This document shows, in pieces, positions 18,453-26,949 of a stretch of 41,189 nucleotides of DNA. The stretch covers positions 1 to 41,189 of the forward strand of contig JAQUEZ010000036.1 of NCBI GenBank assembly GCA_028684915.1, in the 5' to 3' direction. Made by a program: the position numbers and the translations under genes. The notes under the pieces are model-generated. The model worked only from the letters and a program-made list of their open reading frames with translations. It was not told where the DNA came from and made no database searches. Each line of letters opens with the position of its first letter. The stretch's first letter is position 1. Source of the stretch: Desulfobulbus sp. GTDB taxonomy: Bacteria; Desulfobacterota; Desulfobulbia; Desulfobulbales; Desulfobulbaceae.

Positions 18453-19673
18453 ATGAAAACAATTCAACTTGCTGAAAATGTCTACTGGGTGGGTGCCGTT
18501 GATTGGAATATCCGTGATTTCCACGGCTACTCGACCTATCGCGGTACCACCTATAATGCCTTTCTCATTATCGATGAAAAAGTCACCCTGATCGATACGG
18601 TAAAAAAGCCGTACAAGAGTGAGTTAATGCACCGGATCCACCAGATAATCGATCCGAAAAAAATCGATTATCTGGTGGTTAACCACGTGGAAATGGATCA
18701 CAGCGGAGCCCTTCCCGAGATGGTAGAGGCGATCAATCCGGAAAAGATCATCTGCTCGAAGATGGGGCAAAAAGCGCTGATACAGCATTTCCACCGTCCA
18801 GACTGGCCCTTCCACGTGGCTGCACCCGGCGAGGAGCTCAGCCTGGGAAAAAAGACCCTGTCGTTTCTCGAGACCCGCATGCTGCACTGGCCGGATTCGA
18901 TGTTCACCTATCTCAAGGAAGATCAGATCCTGTTTACCAGTGATGCTTTTGGCGAGCATCTGGCCACCAGTGAGCGTTTTGATGACGAGGTCAACCAGGA
19001 TGTGCTGATGCATGAGGCCACCAAATACTACGCCAACATCCTCACGCTCTACTCTCCGCTGGTGAAAAAACTGCTAGCCAAAGTCCAGGAGATGCAACTG
19101 CCGATTAAGATGCTCGCACCCGATCACGGGGTTATCTGGCGCTCCAATCCAGGAAAGATCATCGAGGCCTACAACCGTTGGTGCAACCATCAGGGGAACG
19201 GTCGGGCATTGGTCATCTACGATACCATGTGGGAATCAACCAAGAAGATGGCTAAGGCAGTGGCCGAAGGGCTGCATGAGCAAGGTGTGGAGTACAAGCT
19301 GATTGATCTGCAGGTCAATCACCGCAGCGACGTTATGACCGATGTTCTCGAAGCCAGCGCTATTGTCCTCGGTTCGTCGACCCTCAATAACGGCATGCTG
19401 CCGCGCATGGCCGATTTCCTCATGTACATGCGTGGGTTGCGGCCGACCAACAAGGTGGGGGCCTCCTTTGGCTCCTACGGCTGGTCCGGCGAGGCGGTGA
19501 AGATGATGAACGAGATCCTTAAGGAAATGAACATTGTGGTTTGCCACGATGGGATCAGAACCCAGTATGTGCCTGAGCATGCGCAGCTAGGACAGTGCGT
19601 GGAGTTAGGAAAAGCCGTGGGTAAGGCCATGCAGGCGATGATGGCCGGCGAACAGGTGGAATCCGTGTTCTAA
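18453..19673 (+). CDS. fprA: Flavodiiron protein (A-type flavoprotein, rubredoxin:oxygen oxidoreductase)
   Basis: 406 residues. The metallo-beta-lactamase-like half (1-250) has the di-iron ligands in NHVEMDHSG, RMLHWPDS, FTSDAFGEH and APDHGVIW. The flavodoxin half (from about 256) begins ALVIYDTMWESTKKMA and continues with SSTLNNGMLP and SYGWSGEAV, the FMN-binding loops. It reduces oxygen to water, or nitric oxide to nitrous oxide, with electrons from rubredoxin. No extra rubredoxin or flavin-reductase domain is fused at the end. A strong bidirectional terminator follows. Confidence 0.96.
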   Translation: MKTIQLAENVYWVGAVDWNIRDFHGYSTYRGTTYNAFLIIDEKVTLIDTVKKPYKSELMHRIHQIIDPKKIDYLVVNHVEMDHSGALPEMVEAINPEKIICSKMGQKALIQHFHRPDWPFHVAAPGEELSLGKKTLSFLETRMLHWPDSMFTYLKEDQILFTSDAFGEHLATSERFDDEVNQDVLMHEATKYYANILTLYSPLVKKLLAKVQEMQLPIKMLAPDHGVIWRSNPGKIIEAYNRWCNHQGNGRALVIYDTMWESTKKMAKAVAEGLHEQGVEYKLIDLQVNHRSDVMTDVLEASAIVLGSSTLNNGMLPRMADFLMYMRGLRPTNKVGASFGSYGWSGEAVKMMNEILKEMNIVVCHDGIRTQYVPEHAQLGQCVELGKAVGKAMQAMMAGEQVESVF

Positions 19674-19696
19674 TAGAACACATCCCAACTGAAAAA

Positions 19697-19739
19697 CAAA
19701 AAAGCCCTGCACTTTTAGCAAGGTGCAGGGCTTTTTTTT
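19697..19739. terminator. Bidirectional terminator between fprA and cmk
   Basis: A-tract, GCCCTGCAC (19704-19712), loop, GTGCAGGGC (19723-19731), then eight T. The flanking A and T runs make it work for fprA (+) and for the convergent cmk (-). Confidence 0.88.
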
Positions 19740-19839
19740 GAAGAAACAAAAAGATTCCTCATACTTGTTCGGAAATATTGTGCCCACTCTTTGGGGAGAG
19801 TTGCCCAACATATCCGGCATACCGGCCCGACGAAGAATA

Positions 19840-20535
19840 TTATTCGTCGCGACAGCAGGAGGCGTGCAGGATATGGGCATGCATCTGTTCCACCACCGAC
19901 TCGGCCGATCTTTGGGTGGAATCGATAAGCACCGCATCCGGGGCAGCTGCAAGCGGGGCCAGGGTCCGTTCTCGGTCGTCCTTATCCCGCTTGATGATCT
20001 GGGCTAAGAGTTGTGCCTCGTCCACGCTCTCGCCCTTGCTCCGTAACTGGGCGGCGCGGCGATGGGCCCGCATCTCGGCACTGGCATCAAGAAAAAACTT
20101 CCAGGCGGCATCCGGAAAAACCACCGTGCCGGTATCACGACCTTCGGCCACAATGCGGCCTCCTGCACCGATCTCCTGCTGTAGTCTTGTCAAGGTCTTA
20201 CGCACCATCGGCAGGGCAGAAAATTGCGAAGCCAACATGCCCATTTCCGGAGTGCGTAACTCCCGGCCAATCTCAACCCCATCCACCAGCACCCGCACAT
20301 CATCCCCGCCCGGTAAAGGCGGCAGGAGTTCCATTCGCATTGAGGCCAGCAGACCTTCTAACTGCGGGCTCTCTGCACCAGCTACTCCCATTTTTTGACA
20401 CTGATAGGCCACGGCACGGTACATGGCTCCGGTATCAAGATAGGTGAAGTGCAATTTTGCCGCCAAGGCACGGGACACGGTCGACTTGCCGCCGCCAGAG
20501 GGGCCGTCAATGGTGACGATCCGTTTAAGCGGCAT
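19840..20535 (-). CDS. cmk: Cytidylate kinase
   Basis: 231 residues. P-loop GPSGGGKSTVSRALA; DTGAMYRAVA for CMP binding; EGRDTGTVVFPDA; and the lid region RRAAQLRSKGE and RDKDDRERTLAPL. It phosphorylates CMP and dCMP with ATP. It overlaps hisC by 11 bp and is the last gene of the gatC-gatA-hisC-cmk group. A short C-terminal tail (HASCCRDE) is unusual but harmless to the fold. Confidence 0.95.
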   Translation of the reverse strand: MPLKRIVTIDGPSGGGKSTVSRALAAKLHFTYLDTGAMYRAVAYQCQKMGVAGAESPQLEGLLASMRMELLPPLPGGDDVRVLVDGVEIGRELRTPEMGMLASQFSALPMVRKTLTRLQQEIGAGGRIVAEGRDTGTVVFPDAAWKFFLDASAEMRAHRRAAQLRSKGESVDEAQLLAQIIKRDKDDRERTLAPLAAAPDAVLIDSTQRSAESVVEQMHAHILHASCCRDE

Positions 20536-21640
20536 AACCCAAATCCTTCAAACAATCGGCCAGGGCACGGACAAAGCGCTGGTTCTCGGCCTCGGTACCC
20601 ACGGTGATGCGAATAAATTCAGGATAACCGTAGGCCTTCATCGAACGGACAATCACCCCTTTATAGAGCATGGCCTCATAGAGTTTGGTGGCATCGCCCT
20701 TGACATCAATCAAGAAAAAATTGGTGAACGAGGGATAGGGGGTACAGCCAAGTTTGGCCACCTCGCTGCTCAGCCAGGCCCGACCTGCAGCGGTTCCGGT
20801 CAGGGTCAGCTGGTAATGCTCACTATCACTCAGGGCAGCCAGGGCACCTGCCTGGGCCGGCAGGTTGATGTTGAAAGGCTGACGCACCCGGTGGAGCAGG
20901 GAGGCCACATCCCGGTGCATAATACCGAAACCGATCCGTAACCCGGCCAGACCAAAGGCCTTGGAAAAGGTGCGCAGGCTCACAACGGCTGGGATTTCGT
21001 TACAATTTCGAATATAGCCGAGAATATCGATCCGCTCTTGAGGATCGACAAAATCCACATAGGCCTCATCCACCACCACAATAACCGACTGCGGCAGGTT
21101 ACGTAGGAAGCGGTCAAACTCTTCCCGGGAAATAAGGGTCCCGGTGGGGTTGTTGGGATTGTCGATGAAGATCAATCGGGTCCGGTCCGTCACTGCGGCA
21201 CCAATAGCCTCAAGGTCATGGTGCATCTCTTTCAAGTCGATGACCACATTTTCACCACCGCGAACCTGAACGAACTTCTGATACATCAAAAAGGACGGAT
21301 GGCTGGTGATGACCATATCGCCGCTGCCGACAAAGGCCTTGACCAGAAACTCGATCACCTCGTTGGAACCGTTCCCGAGGACGATCTCCTCGGGTGCCGA
21401 TCCGGCCCACTTGGCCACTGCTTCGGTGAGGTAGTAGCTTGAGCCGTCGGGATAGCGGTGCAGATTGGTGAGCATCTGGGCGATCGCCTCAACCGCTTTG
21501 GGTGAGGGGCCCCAGGGATTCTCGTTGGAAGCCAGTTTAATGGCATTCGTCACCCCATACTCGCGCTCAAGCTCATCCATAGGTTTGCCAGGCGGGTAGG
21601 GGACAATAGCGGCAATATTTGGGGGTACAGGCAGTTGCAT
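20525..21640 (-). CDS. hisC: Histidinol-phosphate aminotransferase
   Basis: 371 residues, normal length. The N-terminus has PYPPGKPMDELEREYG and KLASNENPWGPSP. The PLP site contains FIDNPNNPTG, DEAYVDF, and the lysine in RTFSKAFGLAGLRIG; the C-terminus has RSMKAYGYPEFIRITVG. It transaminates imidazole-acetol phosphate in histidine synthesis, and members may also serve tyrosine or phenylalanine synthesis. The start is 2 bp after the gatA stop. No other his genes are in the window. Confidence 0.93.
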   Translation of the reverse strand: MQLPVPPNIAAIVPYPPGKPMDELEREYGVTNAIKLASNENPWGPSPKAVEAIAQMLTNLHRYPDGSSYYLTEAVAKWAGSAPEEIVLGNGSNEVIEFLVKAFVGSGDMVITSHPSFLMYQKFVQVRGGENVVIDLKEMHHDLEAIGAAVTDRTRLIFIDNPNNPTGTLISREEFDRFLRNLPQSVIVVVDEAYVDFVDPQERIDILGYIRNCNEIPAVVSLRTFSKAFGLAGLRIGFGIMHRDVASLLHRVRQPFNINLPAQAGALAALSDSEHYQLTLTGTAAGRAWLSSEVAKLGCTPYPSFTNFFLIDVKGDATKLYEAMLYKGVIVRSMKAYGYPEFIRITVGTEAENQRFVRALADCLKDLGYAA

Positions 21641-21642
21641 AA

Positions 21643-23103
21643 TCAGGCTATCACAGGTTTCTTGCCGGCTACTCCGGCACGTTGTTCAAGGTTGTAGGCA
21701 GCCCGAAGGAGGATCTCCTCGTTGAAATGGGTCGCCTGGAGTTGCATGCCGATCGGCAGACCGGTGCTGCTGAAGCCGCAAGGAACCGACATTCCGGGGA
21801 TCCCGGCAAGGTTGGCCGACAGGGTAAGAATATCTGAAAGATAGAGCGCCAGCGGATCATCGGCCTTATCCCCGATTTTCCAGGACGGTGTTGGGCAGAC
21901 CGGCGAAACCATCAGATCGCACTGGGTAAAGGCCTTGGCAAAATCATCCTTGATCAGAGTGCGCACCTGGGAGGCCTTTATATAAAACGCATCGTAATAT
22001 CCAGAGGATAAAGCATACGTCCCGATCAGGATGCGGCGCTTAACCTCATCGCCAAACCCCTGCGAGCGACTGCGATTGTACATCTCGATCAAAGAGTCGG
22101 CGGACTGATCGCGGAAGCCGTAGCGGACCCCATCAAACCGGGCCAGATTGGAGCTGGCCTCGGCCGGGGCAATCAGGTAGTAAACCGCCACGCAGTAATC
22201 GGTGTGGGGCAGATTAACCTCAACGATTTCAGCGCCGGCCTCCTTGAGCATGGCAATGCCGTCACGCACCGCCCGGTCAACCTCCGGATCAAGGCCCTCA
22301 CCGAAATATTCAGCCGGAATACCGACCTTAACGCCGTTGAGACCGTCCTGAAGAGCTGCACTGAAATCCGGGACGGCAAGCTTGATCGAAGTGGAATCGT
22401 AGGGATCGTAGCCGCTGATCGCATTCATCATCAGCGCACAATCGCGGACATCCTTGGTCAGCGGCCCAACCTGATCGAGCGAAGAGGCAAAGGCCACCAG
22501 CCCATAGCGGGAAACCCGGCCATAGGTCGGTTTCATGCCCACGGTGCCGCAAAGCGAGGCCGGTTGGCGGATCGAACCGCCGGTATCGGAGCCCAGCGAG
22601 GCAAAGCACTCATCCGCCGCGACAGCAGCAGCCGAACCGCCACTGGAACCTCCGGCGACGTAGCCGAGTTTCCATGGATTGTGCGGGGTTTTGAAGGCGC
22701 AGTTCTCGCTGGTAGAACCCATCGCAAACTCGTCCATGGCCAGCTTACCCACAAGCACCGAACCGGCATCTTTGAGTTTACAGACCGTGGTGGCATCGTA
22801 AGGAGCGATAAAATGCTCCAACATGCGTGAGCCGCAGGTGGTGGGCATGGTAGTGGTGCAAAGTACGTCCTTGATCGCCAAGGGAATGCCGTTAAGTGGG
22901 CCCCCCTGTCCGTTATTGCGGCGGGTATCGGCCTCCTCAGCTTGACGCAGTGCGCCCTCACGATCCAGGGCCAGGAAGGCTTGAACCTTGGGTTCCACCT
23001 GGTCGATACGATTGAGCACGGCTTCGGTTAGGGCAACCGAGGTGGTTTCACCGGCGCCGAGCAGATCCAAGGCCTCATGTAAGGTTAGTGCAGACAGTTC
23101 CAT
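21643..23103 (-). CDS. gatA: Aspartyl/glutamyl-tRNA amidotransferase subunit A
   Basis: 486 residues, full length. The amidase signature triad is present: lysine in IAIKDVLCTT, and the serines in GSSGGSAAAVA and GSDTGGSIRQPA. GMKPTYGRVSRYGL is specific to GatA. It releases ammonia from glutamine for conversion of Glu-tRNA(Gln) or Asp-tRNA(Asn). It lies 41 bp behind gatC. The third subunit gene gatB is not in the window. Confidence 0.96.
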   Translation of the reverse strand: MELSALTLHEALDLLGAGETTSVALTEAVLNRIDQVEPKVQAFLALDREGALRQAEEADTRRNNGQGGPLNGIPLAIKDVLCTTTMPTTCGSRMLEHFIAPYDATTVCKLKDAGSVLVGKLAMDEFAMGSTSENCAFKTPHNPWKLGYVAGGSSGGSAAAVAADECFASLGSDTGGSIRQPASLCGTVGMKPTYGRVSRYGLVAFASSLDQVGPLTKDVRDCALMMNAISGYDPYDSTSIKLAVPDFSAALQDGLNGVKVGIPAEYFGEGLDPEVDRAVRDGIAMLKEAGAEIVEVNLPHTDYCVAVYYLIAPAEASSNLARFDGVRYGFRDQSADSLIEMYNRSRSQGFGDEVKRRILIGTYALSSGYYDAFYIKASQVRTLIKDDFAKAFTQCDLMVSPVCPTPSWKIGDKADDPLALYLSDILTLSANLAGIPGMSVPCGFSSTGLPIGMQLQATHFNEEILLRAAYNLEQRAGVAGKKPVIA

Positions 23104-23144
23104 GGGTGCATGTATGTAAAAGGAGGAAGAAAAAACGATATCGA

Positions 23145-23432
23145 TCAGCTGATGACCCGGGGGACGACAAAGGCTTCGCCGTTCTCGTCGGGCCCGTTTT
23201 GCAAGGCGCGTTCACGGGGCAGAGAAGGACGGACCTCATCCTCGCGGAAAGCGTTGACCACGTTCTGGGTATGGGTGGTGACCGGAACGCCTTGGGTATC
23301 AAGTTGGTCGAGTTTGGCCACATAGGATAAAATGGCGTCGAGTTGGCCGGTCATGCGGTCCACTTCAGCCTCGGACAGGTCAAGCCGGGCCAATTTGGCC
23401 ACGTGCTGTACTTCTTCACGGGTAATTTTCAT
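23145..23432 (-). CDS. gatC: Aspartyl/glutamyl-tRNA amidotransferase subunit C
   Basis: 95 residues, typical. It starts MKITREEVQHVAKLARLDLSE (split here as KITREEVQHVAKLA and RLDLSE), the conserved N-terminal helix, and contains QLDAILSYVAKLDQLDTQGV. A C-terminal RxDE-like segment (NAFREDEVRPSL) wraps around GatA. GatC stabilises the GatA-GatB complex. It follows a structured RNA gene on the same strand. Confidence 0.94.
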   Translation of the reverse strand: MKITREEVQHVAKLARLDLSEAEVDRMTGQLDAILSYVAKLDQLDTQGVPVTTHTQNVVNAFREDEVRPSLPRERALQNGPDENGEAFVVPRVIS

Positions 23433-23479
23433 AACGGATCAGAGAAAAAGACAAAGAGGACAGTGCGTTGTTGTTCGCC

Positions 23480-23650
23480 AAAAAACCGTAACCGATTGCA
23501 GGTACCCCATCTTTAAAGGATCACGGTTTCCCGCGAAGATGGACTCGAGCGGAAAACCGCGCTTGGCCAAATCCGGGCCACTTGTGAACGCCTCACATTG
23601 GAGGCAAAAGAAAGGGCGTTGCAAGCCTGTAATCAGTTACCAAAAAACAG
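23480..23650 (-). ncRNA. ssrS: Structured small RNA, 6S RNA candidate
   Basis: About 170 nt with its own promoter and a terminal T-run. The ends pair: GTAACTGATT (23640-23631) with AATCGGTTAC (23497-23488), then CAGG with CCTG, and further in CCC/GGG and TCTTT/AAAGA. An inner hairpin GCCTC-CAATGT-GAGGC and a second arm CGGTTTTCC/GGGAAACCG complete a long rod with internal openings. The segment GTTCACAAGTGGCCCGG resembles the conserved GTTCGCAAGCGGGCC of proteobacterial 6S RNA. 6S RNA mimics an open promoter and binds sigma-70 RNA polymerase. The structured RNA is well supported; the 6S label is recognition by eye, moderately sure. A TTTTTT run at 23485-23480 ends it. Confidence 0.6.
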
Positions 23651-24706
23651 CTACTGTTTATACAGCGAACGCGCGGAAAGAACAACCCCCGCAAAGATTT
23701 CCACCAGTTCGGTATCAAACTGGGTGCCGGCGCAACGACGTAATTCGCCGATAGCCTCGGGGGTGGTCAGATTTTTACGGTAATTACGACGAGAGGTCAT
23801 GGCGTCGTAACTGTCGACAATGGTGATGATTCGGGTAAGCATATCGATTTGGTCATGCCTGATACCATCGGGATAACCGCTACCATCCAGTTTTTCATGG
23901 TGGTGGCGGATGATTTCCCGTTCACGTTCCATGAAGGTCAGGGGTTCGATGATACTGGCGCCGATTTCAGGATGCTTTTTGATCAAGGCCCATTCCTCGG
24001 ATGTCAGGTTGCCGGGCTTACGTATGCAGGAGAGATCAATCACCAACTTGCCAATATCGTGAAACTGCGAGGCCCGCTGCAAAACCTGGAGATCATCGCC
24101 ACTAAGTCGGGCGGACTGACCAAGCAACATGGCCAACTCAGTTACGCGCACGGTGTGACCGGCGGTGTAGCCGTCCTTCTCCTCCATAGCCGCCTGCAAG
24201 CTGGACATGATCTGGATCGTGGCATCCTCGAGGTGGTTACTGTACTGCTCCAGGAGTAGATTTTTTTCCGCCAATTCCTTGGTCTTGACCTGGACCTCAA
24301 TCTCGAGTTGCTTTTTATACGCCTTTTCCTGGAGCAGATAGTGACGTTTTTCCGCCGCCTGCTTCACTTTGACGTGAAATAACTCAATATCGGCAATAGG
24401 TTTGGTGAGAAAATCATAGGCACCGAGATTAATCGCCTTGACCGCGTAGTCCATCGTACCCACACCGGTCAGGAAAAGAACAGGTATATCAACTCGTTGC
24501 TGGTTGAGACGCTCCAGGGTTTCAAAGCCGTCCATGTCCGGCATATTGATATCGAGAACTATAACGTCAAACTCATCTGAGACCTGTTCCAGAACCTGAC
24601 GCCCTGATTCAACCGCCACCACCTCGTGATTAAACAGGGTAAGGATCTTTTGAACCGCCAAACGGACCAGGCTATCATCATCGGCTATGAGTATCTTTGA
24701 CCCCAT
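23651..24706 (-). CDS. Response regulator with HD-GYP domain (c-di-GMP phosphodiesterase type)
   Basis: 351 residues from the ATG at 24706 (MGSKILIADDD, AGGA seven bases upstream); a 50-codon upstream extension is not protein-like. Receiver domain 1-120 with DDDS, phospho-acceptor Asp in VIVLDINMPDMDG and lysine in FLTKPI. A coiled coil (about 120-175, rich in K, E, Q) links to an HD-GYP domain: FHDIGKL (HD pair), KKHPEIG, and HHHEKLDGSGYPDG (GYP). All metal and GYP residues are present, so hydrolysis of cyclic di-GMP is likely. It sits 217 bp behind the secreted-protein gene. No partner kinase is adjacent. Confidence 0.94.
   Translation of the reverse strand: MGSKILIADDDSLVRLAVQKILTLFNHEVVAVESGRQVLEQVSDEFDVIVLDINMPDMDGFETLERLNQQRVDIPVLFLTGVGTMDYAVKAINLGAYDFLTKPIADIELFHVKVKQAAEKRHYLLQEKAYKKQLEIEVQVKTKELAEKNLLLEQYSNHLEDATIQIMSSLQAAMEEKDGYTAGHTVRVTELAMLLGQSARLSGDDLQVLQRASQFHDIGKLVIDLSCIRKPGNLTSEEWALIKKHPEIGASIIEPLTFMEREREIIRHHHEKLDGSGYPDGIRHDQIDMLTRIITIVDSYDAMTSRRNYRKNLTTPEAIGELRRCAGTQFDTELVEIFAGVVLSARSLYKQ
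23657..23685 (-). promoter_or_regulatory. Promoter of the small RNA (and perhaps gatC operon)
   Basis: On the - strand TTGTTC (23685-23680), exactly 17 bp, TATAAA (23662-23657). It lies inside the last codons of the HD-GYP gene. The start would be near 23650, right at the base of the RNA stem. Confidence 0.6.
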
Positions 24707-24922
24707 ACAACATCCTGTACGTTGGGAACAATAGGCAAGGGTTCGTACGCATTGCAGCACAAGGCCTTCCGGGCCATGCACCAGTCTTCGCTGTAGTTTC
24801 CCACAAATCTTGCCTTGAGAAAAGCTTAATTCTCGCTCGCTGTCGACCTGAATCATTTTTTTGATTCCTTCACCAGAGAGAACATGTGCCCAAGGGCCCT
24901 GTAAGGGGAATGTTGCATGAAA

Positions 24923-25615
24923 TCAGGGACGAACTAAAGTGATCACCGTTTCCGGCACACCGAGGGGGCCATGGGTTCCCCTATAGCGGACAAAGAGGTC
25001 ATCGCCCTGACGAAACCAATATTCAGCCGACCATAGGGCCGATAGTAATCCCTCCAGTCGAATGACGACTTTATTGGCCGGGATCTCGCTGCCGTCAATA
25101 TCTGTCAGACGATCACTGCCCTCACGCTCTGCCTGCAGGGTGAGCACATCCAGGTTATCCGGGCGAATGGTCCAGAAAGTGGCCTTATCCTGTCTTCTCT
25201 TTTCCATACAATGGAGGCAAAAAGAGAGGGGCTGATACCAGGGGCGGGCATCGATCTTTTCCTGCTTTCGAACCTCCTTTCCCTCAAAACGACCGGAAAA
25301 CAGGAGCAAATTGTCTTTTCGCTCCACCCGAACATCGGTATCCGGCTGCCGACTATACCGCCAAGACAGGGTCATCCCCTGCGAGGTGTTGACACTGGTG
25401 TAGACTTCCTCCCCTTGGTGTTGGGTTACGGTTACCGTAACCTTGTCCGGCGCTGATTGGGCCTGCCAGAAAAAGAGCAAACTGTGCTCTCCGGTCTGCT
25501 CGCGATACCTGAGCTCACGGGTTGAAGCCGGAGCCATGGTGGCCATCAAAAGTAAGGCCAAACAGAAGGGCAGGATGGCACGCAGGGGTGAGTGAGGCGG
25601 TGGAAGATGTCTCAT
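24923..25615 (-). CDS. Exported protein of unknown function, beta-rich
   Basis: 230 residues with a signal peptide (residues 1-30, hydrophobic core LPFCLALLLMATMAPA). The mature part is predicted to be mostly beta strands. It contains FCLHCMEKRRQDK with a CxxC pair and an alternating pattern of WTIRPDNLDVLTLQAE, VVIRLEGLL and AEYWFRQGDDLFVRY. The pattern recalls DUF3108-like periplasmic proteins, but this is only an impression. Its start overlaps the PhoH gene stop by 4 bp (ATGA), so it is translationally coupled to it. Function unknown. Confidence 0.72.
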   Translation of the reverse strand: MRHLPPPHSPLRAILPFCLALLLMATMAPASTRELRYREQTGEHSLLFFWQAQSAPDKVTVTVTQHQGEEVYTSVNTSQGMTLSWRYSRQPDTDVRVERKDNLLLFSGRFEGKEVRKQEKIDARPWYQPLSFCLHCMEKRRQDKATFWTIRPDNLDVLTLQAEREGSDRLTDIDGSEIPANKVVIRLEGLLSALWSAEYWFRQGDDLFVRYRGTHGPLGVPETVITLVRP

Positions 25616-26949
25616 AAAAGTTCACTGGCGAGCATGGCCAGTTCGGAGCGCTCGCCCTTTTCAAGGTTGACGTGGGCGTACAACGGCTGCCCCTGCATCT
25701 TTTCGATCAGGTGGCTCAGGCCGTTGGACTGGGTATCAAGATAAGGATGATCGATCTGGTGGATATCGCCGGTGAACACCACTTTGGTTCCTTCACCGGC
25801 CCTGGTGATGATGGTTTTGACCTCGTGCGGGGTCAAATTCTGAGCCTCATCGACAATCATGTACATCTTGACCAGACTCCGACCACGGATATAGGCCAGC
25901 GGTTCAATGATCAGTCGTTTCTCCTCCTGGAGTCGACCGAGAATCTGTCCCATTTCACTCTGTTCGGAAAACTGACCGCGAATAACCGCCAGGTTGTCGT
26001 AGAGCGGCTGCATGTACGGGCCAATCTTGGAATTGATATCACCGGGTAAGTATCCGATGTCTTTGTTTGACAGGGGCACAATCGGCCGGGCGAGCATAAT
26101 CTGGTTGTAGCGTGAACGCTGTTCCAGGGCAGCAGCAAGCGCTAACAGAGTTTTTCCGGTCCCCGCCTTGCCCGATACCGTCACCAGAGGGACATAGGGG
26201 TTGCACAGGGCGTGGATGGCAAAACTCTGTTCAGCATTGCGGGGACTAATCCCATACACCGTGGCGCGCTGTATCTTTTCCAGCCGACGCTCTCCTTGGT
26301 TATGGGTCACCAAGACCGATTTACGGCTATTTCTCAGAATCAAATACTCATTAGCCAGCAGTTCACTGTGCCCAGACAAGGTTTCGGCTGAGATTCCCTG
26401 GGATTCACGGTGAAGGGCATCAATCAACTCCGAGTCCACCGCTTCAAGACGACGGCAACCGGAATACAATCCACCGATATTCTTTACATGATCGGTGGTG
26501 TAATCCTCTGCCATCAATCCCACCGACTTGGCCTTCATCCGCAGGTTGACATCCTTGGTCACCAGGATATAGCGCCGGGAGGGATCATTTTTGGCCAGGC
26601 AATAGCCGATATTCAGAATCTGGTGGTCAGGCTTGGCAGCGGCGGGAAAATGTTGGCGTAAATCCTCGTGGATCACCTGCTCCAGCTTGATCGAGACCTT
26701 GCCCTTATCCGGGCCGATTCTTACCCCGCCATTGAGCAGCTTTCCCGCACTGAGGGTATCTAGGGAACGAACAAACTCACGCGCGTGGAAATTCAAGGTC
26801 TGGTTGCCCTTTTTGAACTGATCGAGTTCCTCAAGGACGGTGATGGGGATAACGATGTCATGCTCCTGGAAATGGTTAATGCATGCCGAATCATGAAGAA
26901 TAACATTGGTATCCAGGATAAAAATTTTGGGGGAGGAGCTGTTGGTCAT
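25612..26949 (-). CDS. PIN-domain / PhoH-type ATPase
   Basis: 445 residues from the ATG at 26949 (MTNSSSPKIFILDTNV); the upstream 30 codons lie inside the preceding gene and are not family-like. The PIN nuclease domain (about 8-150) has ILDTNVILHD, PITVLEELDQFK and the late acidic pair in ILVTKDVNLR. The PhoH ATPase domain (about 235-445) has Walker A VSGKAGTGKTLLAL and Walker B YMIVDEAQNLTPHEVK, followed by TGDIHQID. Such PIN-PhoH (PhoH2/YlaK-type) proteins are linked to RNA unwinding and cleavage. It overlaps the upstream 2H-phosphoesterase-like gene by 59 bp. Confidence 0.93.
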   Translation of the reverse strand: MTNSSSPKIFILDTNVILHDSACINHFQEHDIVIPITVLEELDQFKKGNQTLNFHAREFVRSLDTLSAGKLLNGGVRIGPDKGKVSIKLEQVIHEDLRQHFPAAAKPDHQILNIGYCLAKNDPSRRYILVTKDVNLRMKAKSVGLMAEDYTTDHVKNIGGLYSGCRRLEAVDSELIDALHRESQGISAETLSGHSELLANEYLILRNSRKSVLVTHNQGERRLEKIQRATVYGISPRNAEQSFAIHALCNPYVPLVTVSGKAGTGKTLLALAAALEQRSRYNQIMLARPIVPLSNKDIGYLPGDINSKIGPYMQPLYDNLAVIRGQFSEQSEMGQILGRLQEEKRLIIEPLAYIRGRSLVKMYMIVDEAQNLTPHEVKTIITRAGEGTKVVFTGDIHQIDHPYLDTQSNGLSHLIEKMQGQPLYAHVNLEKGERSELAMLASELL

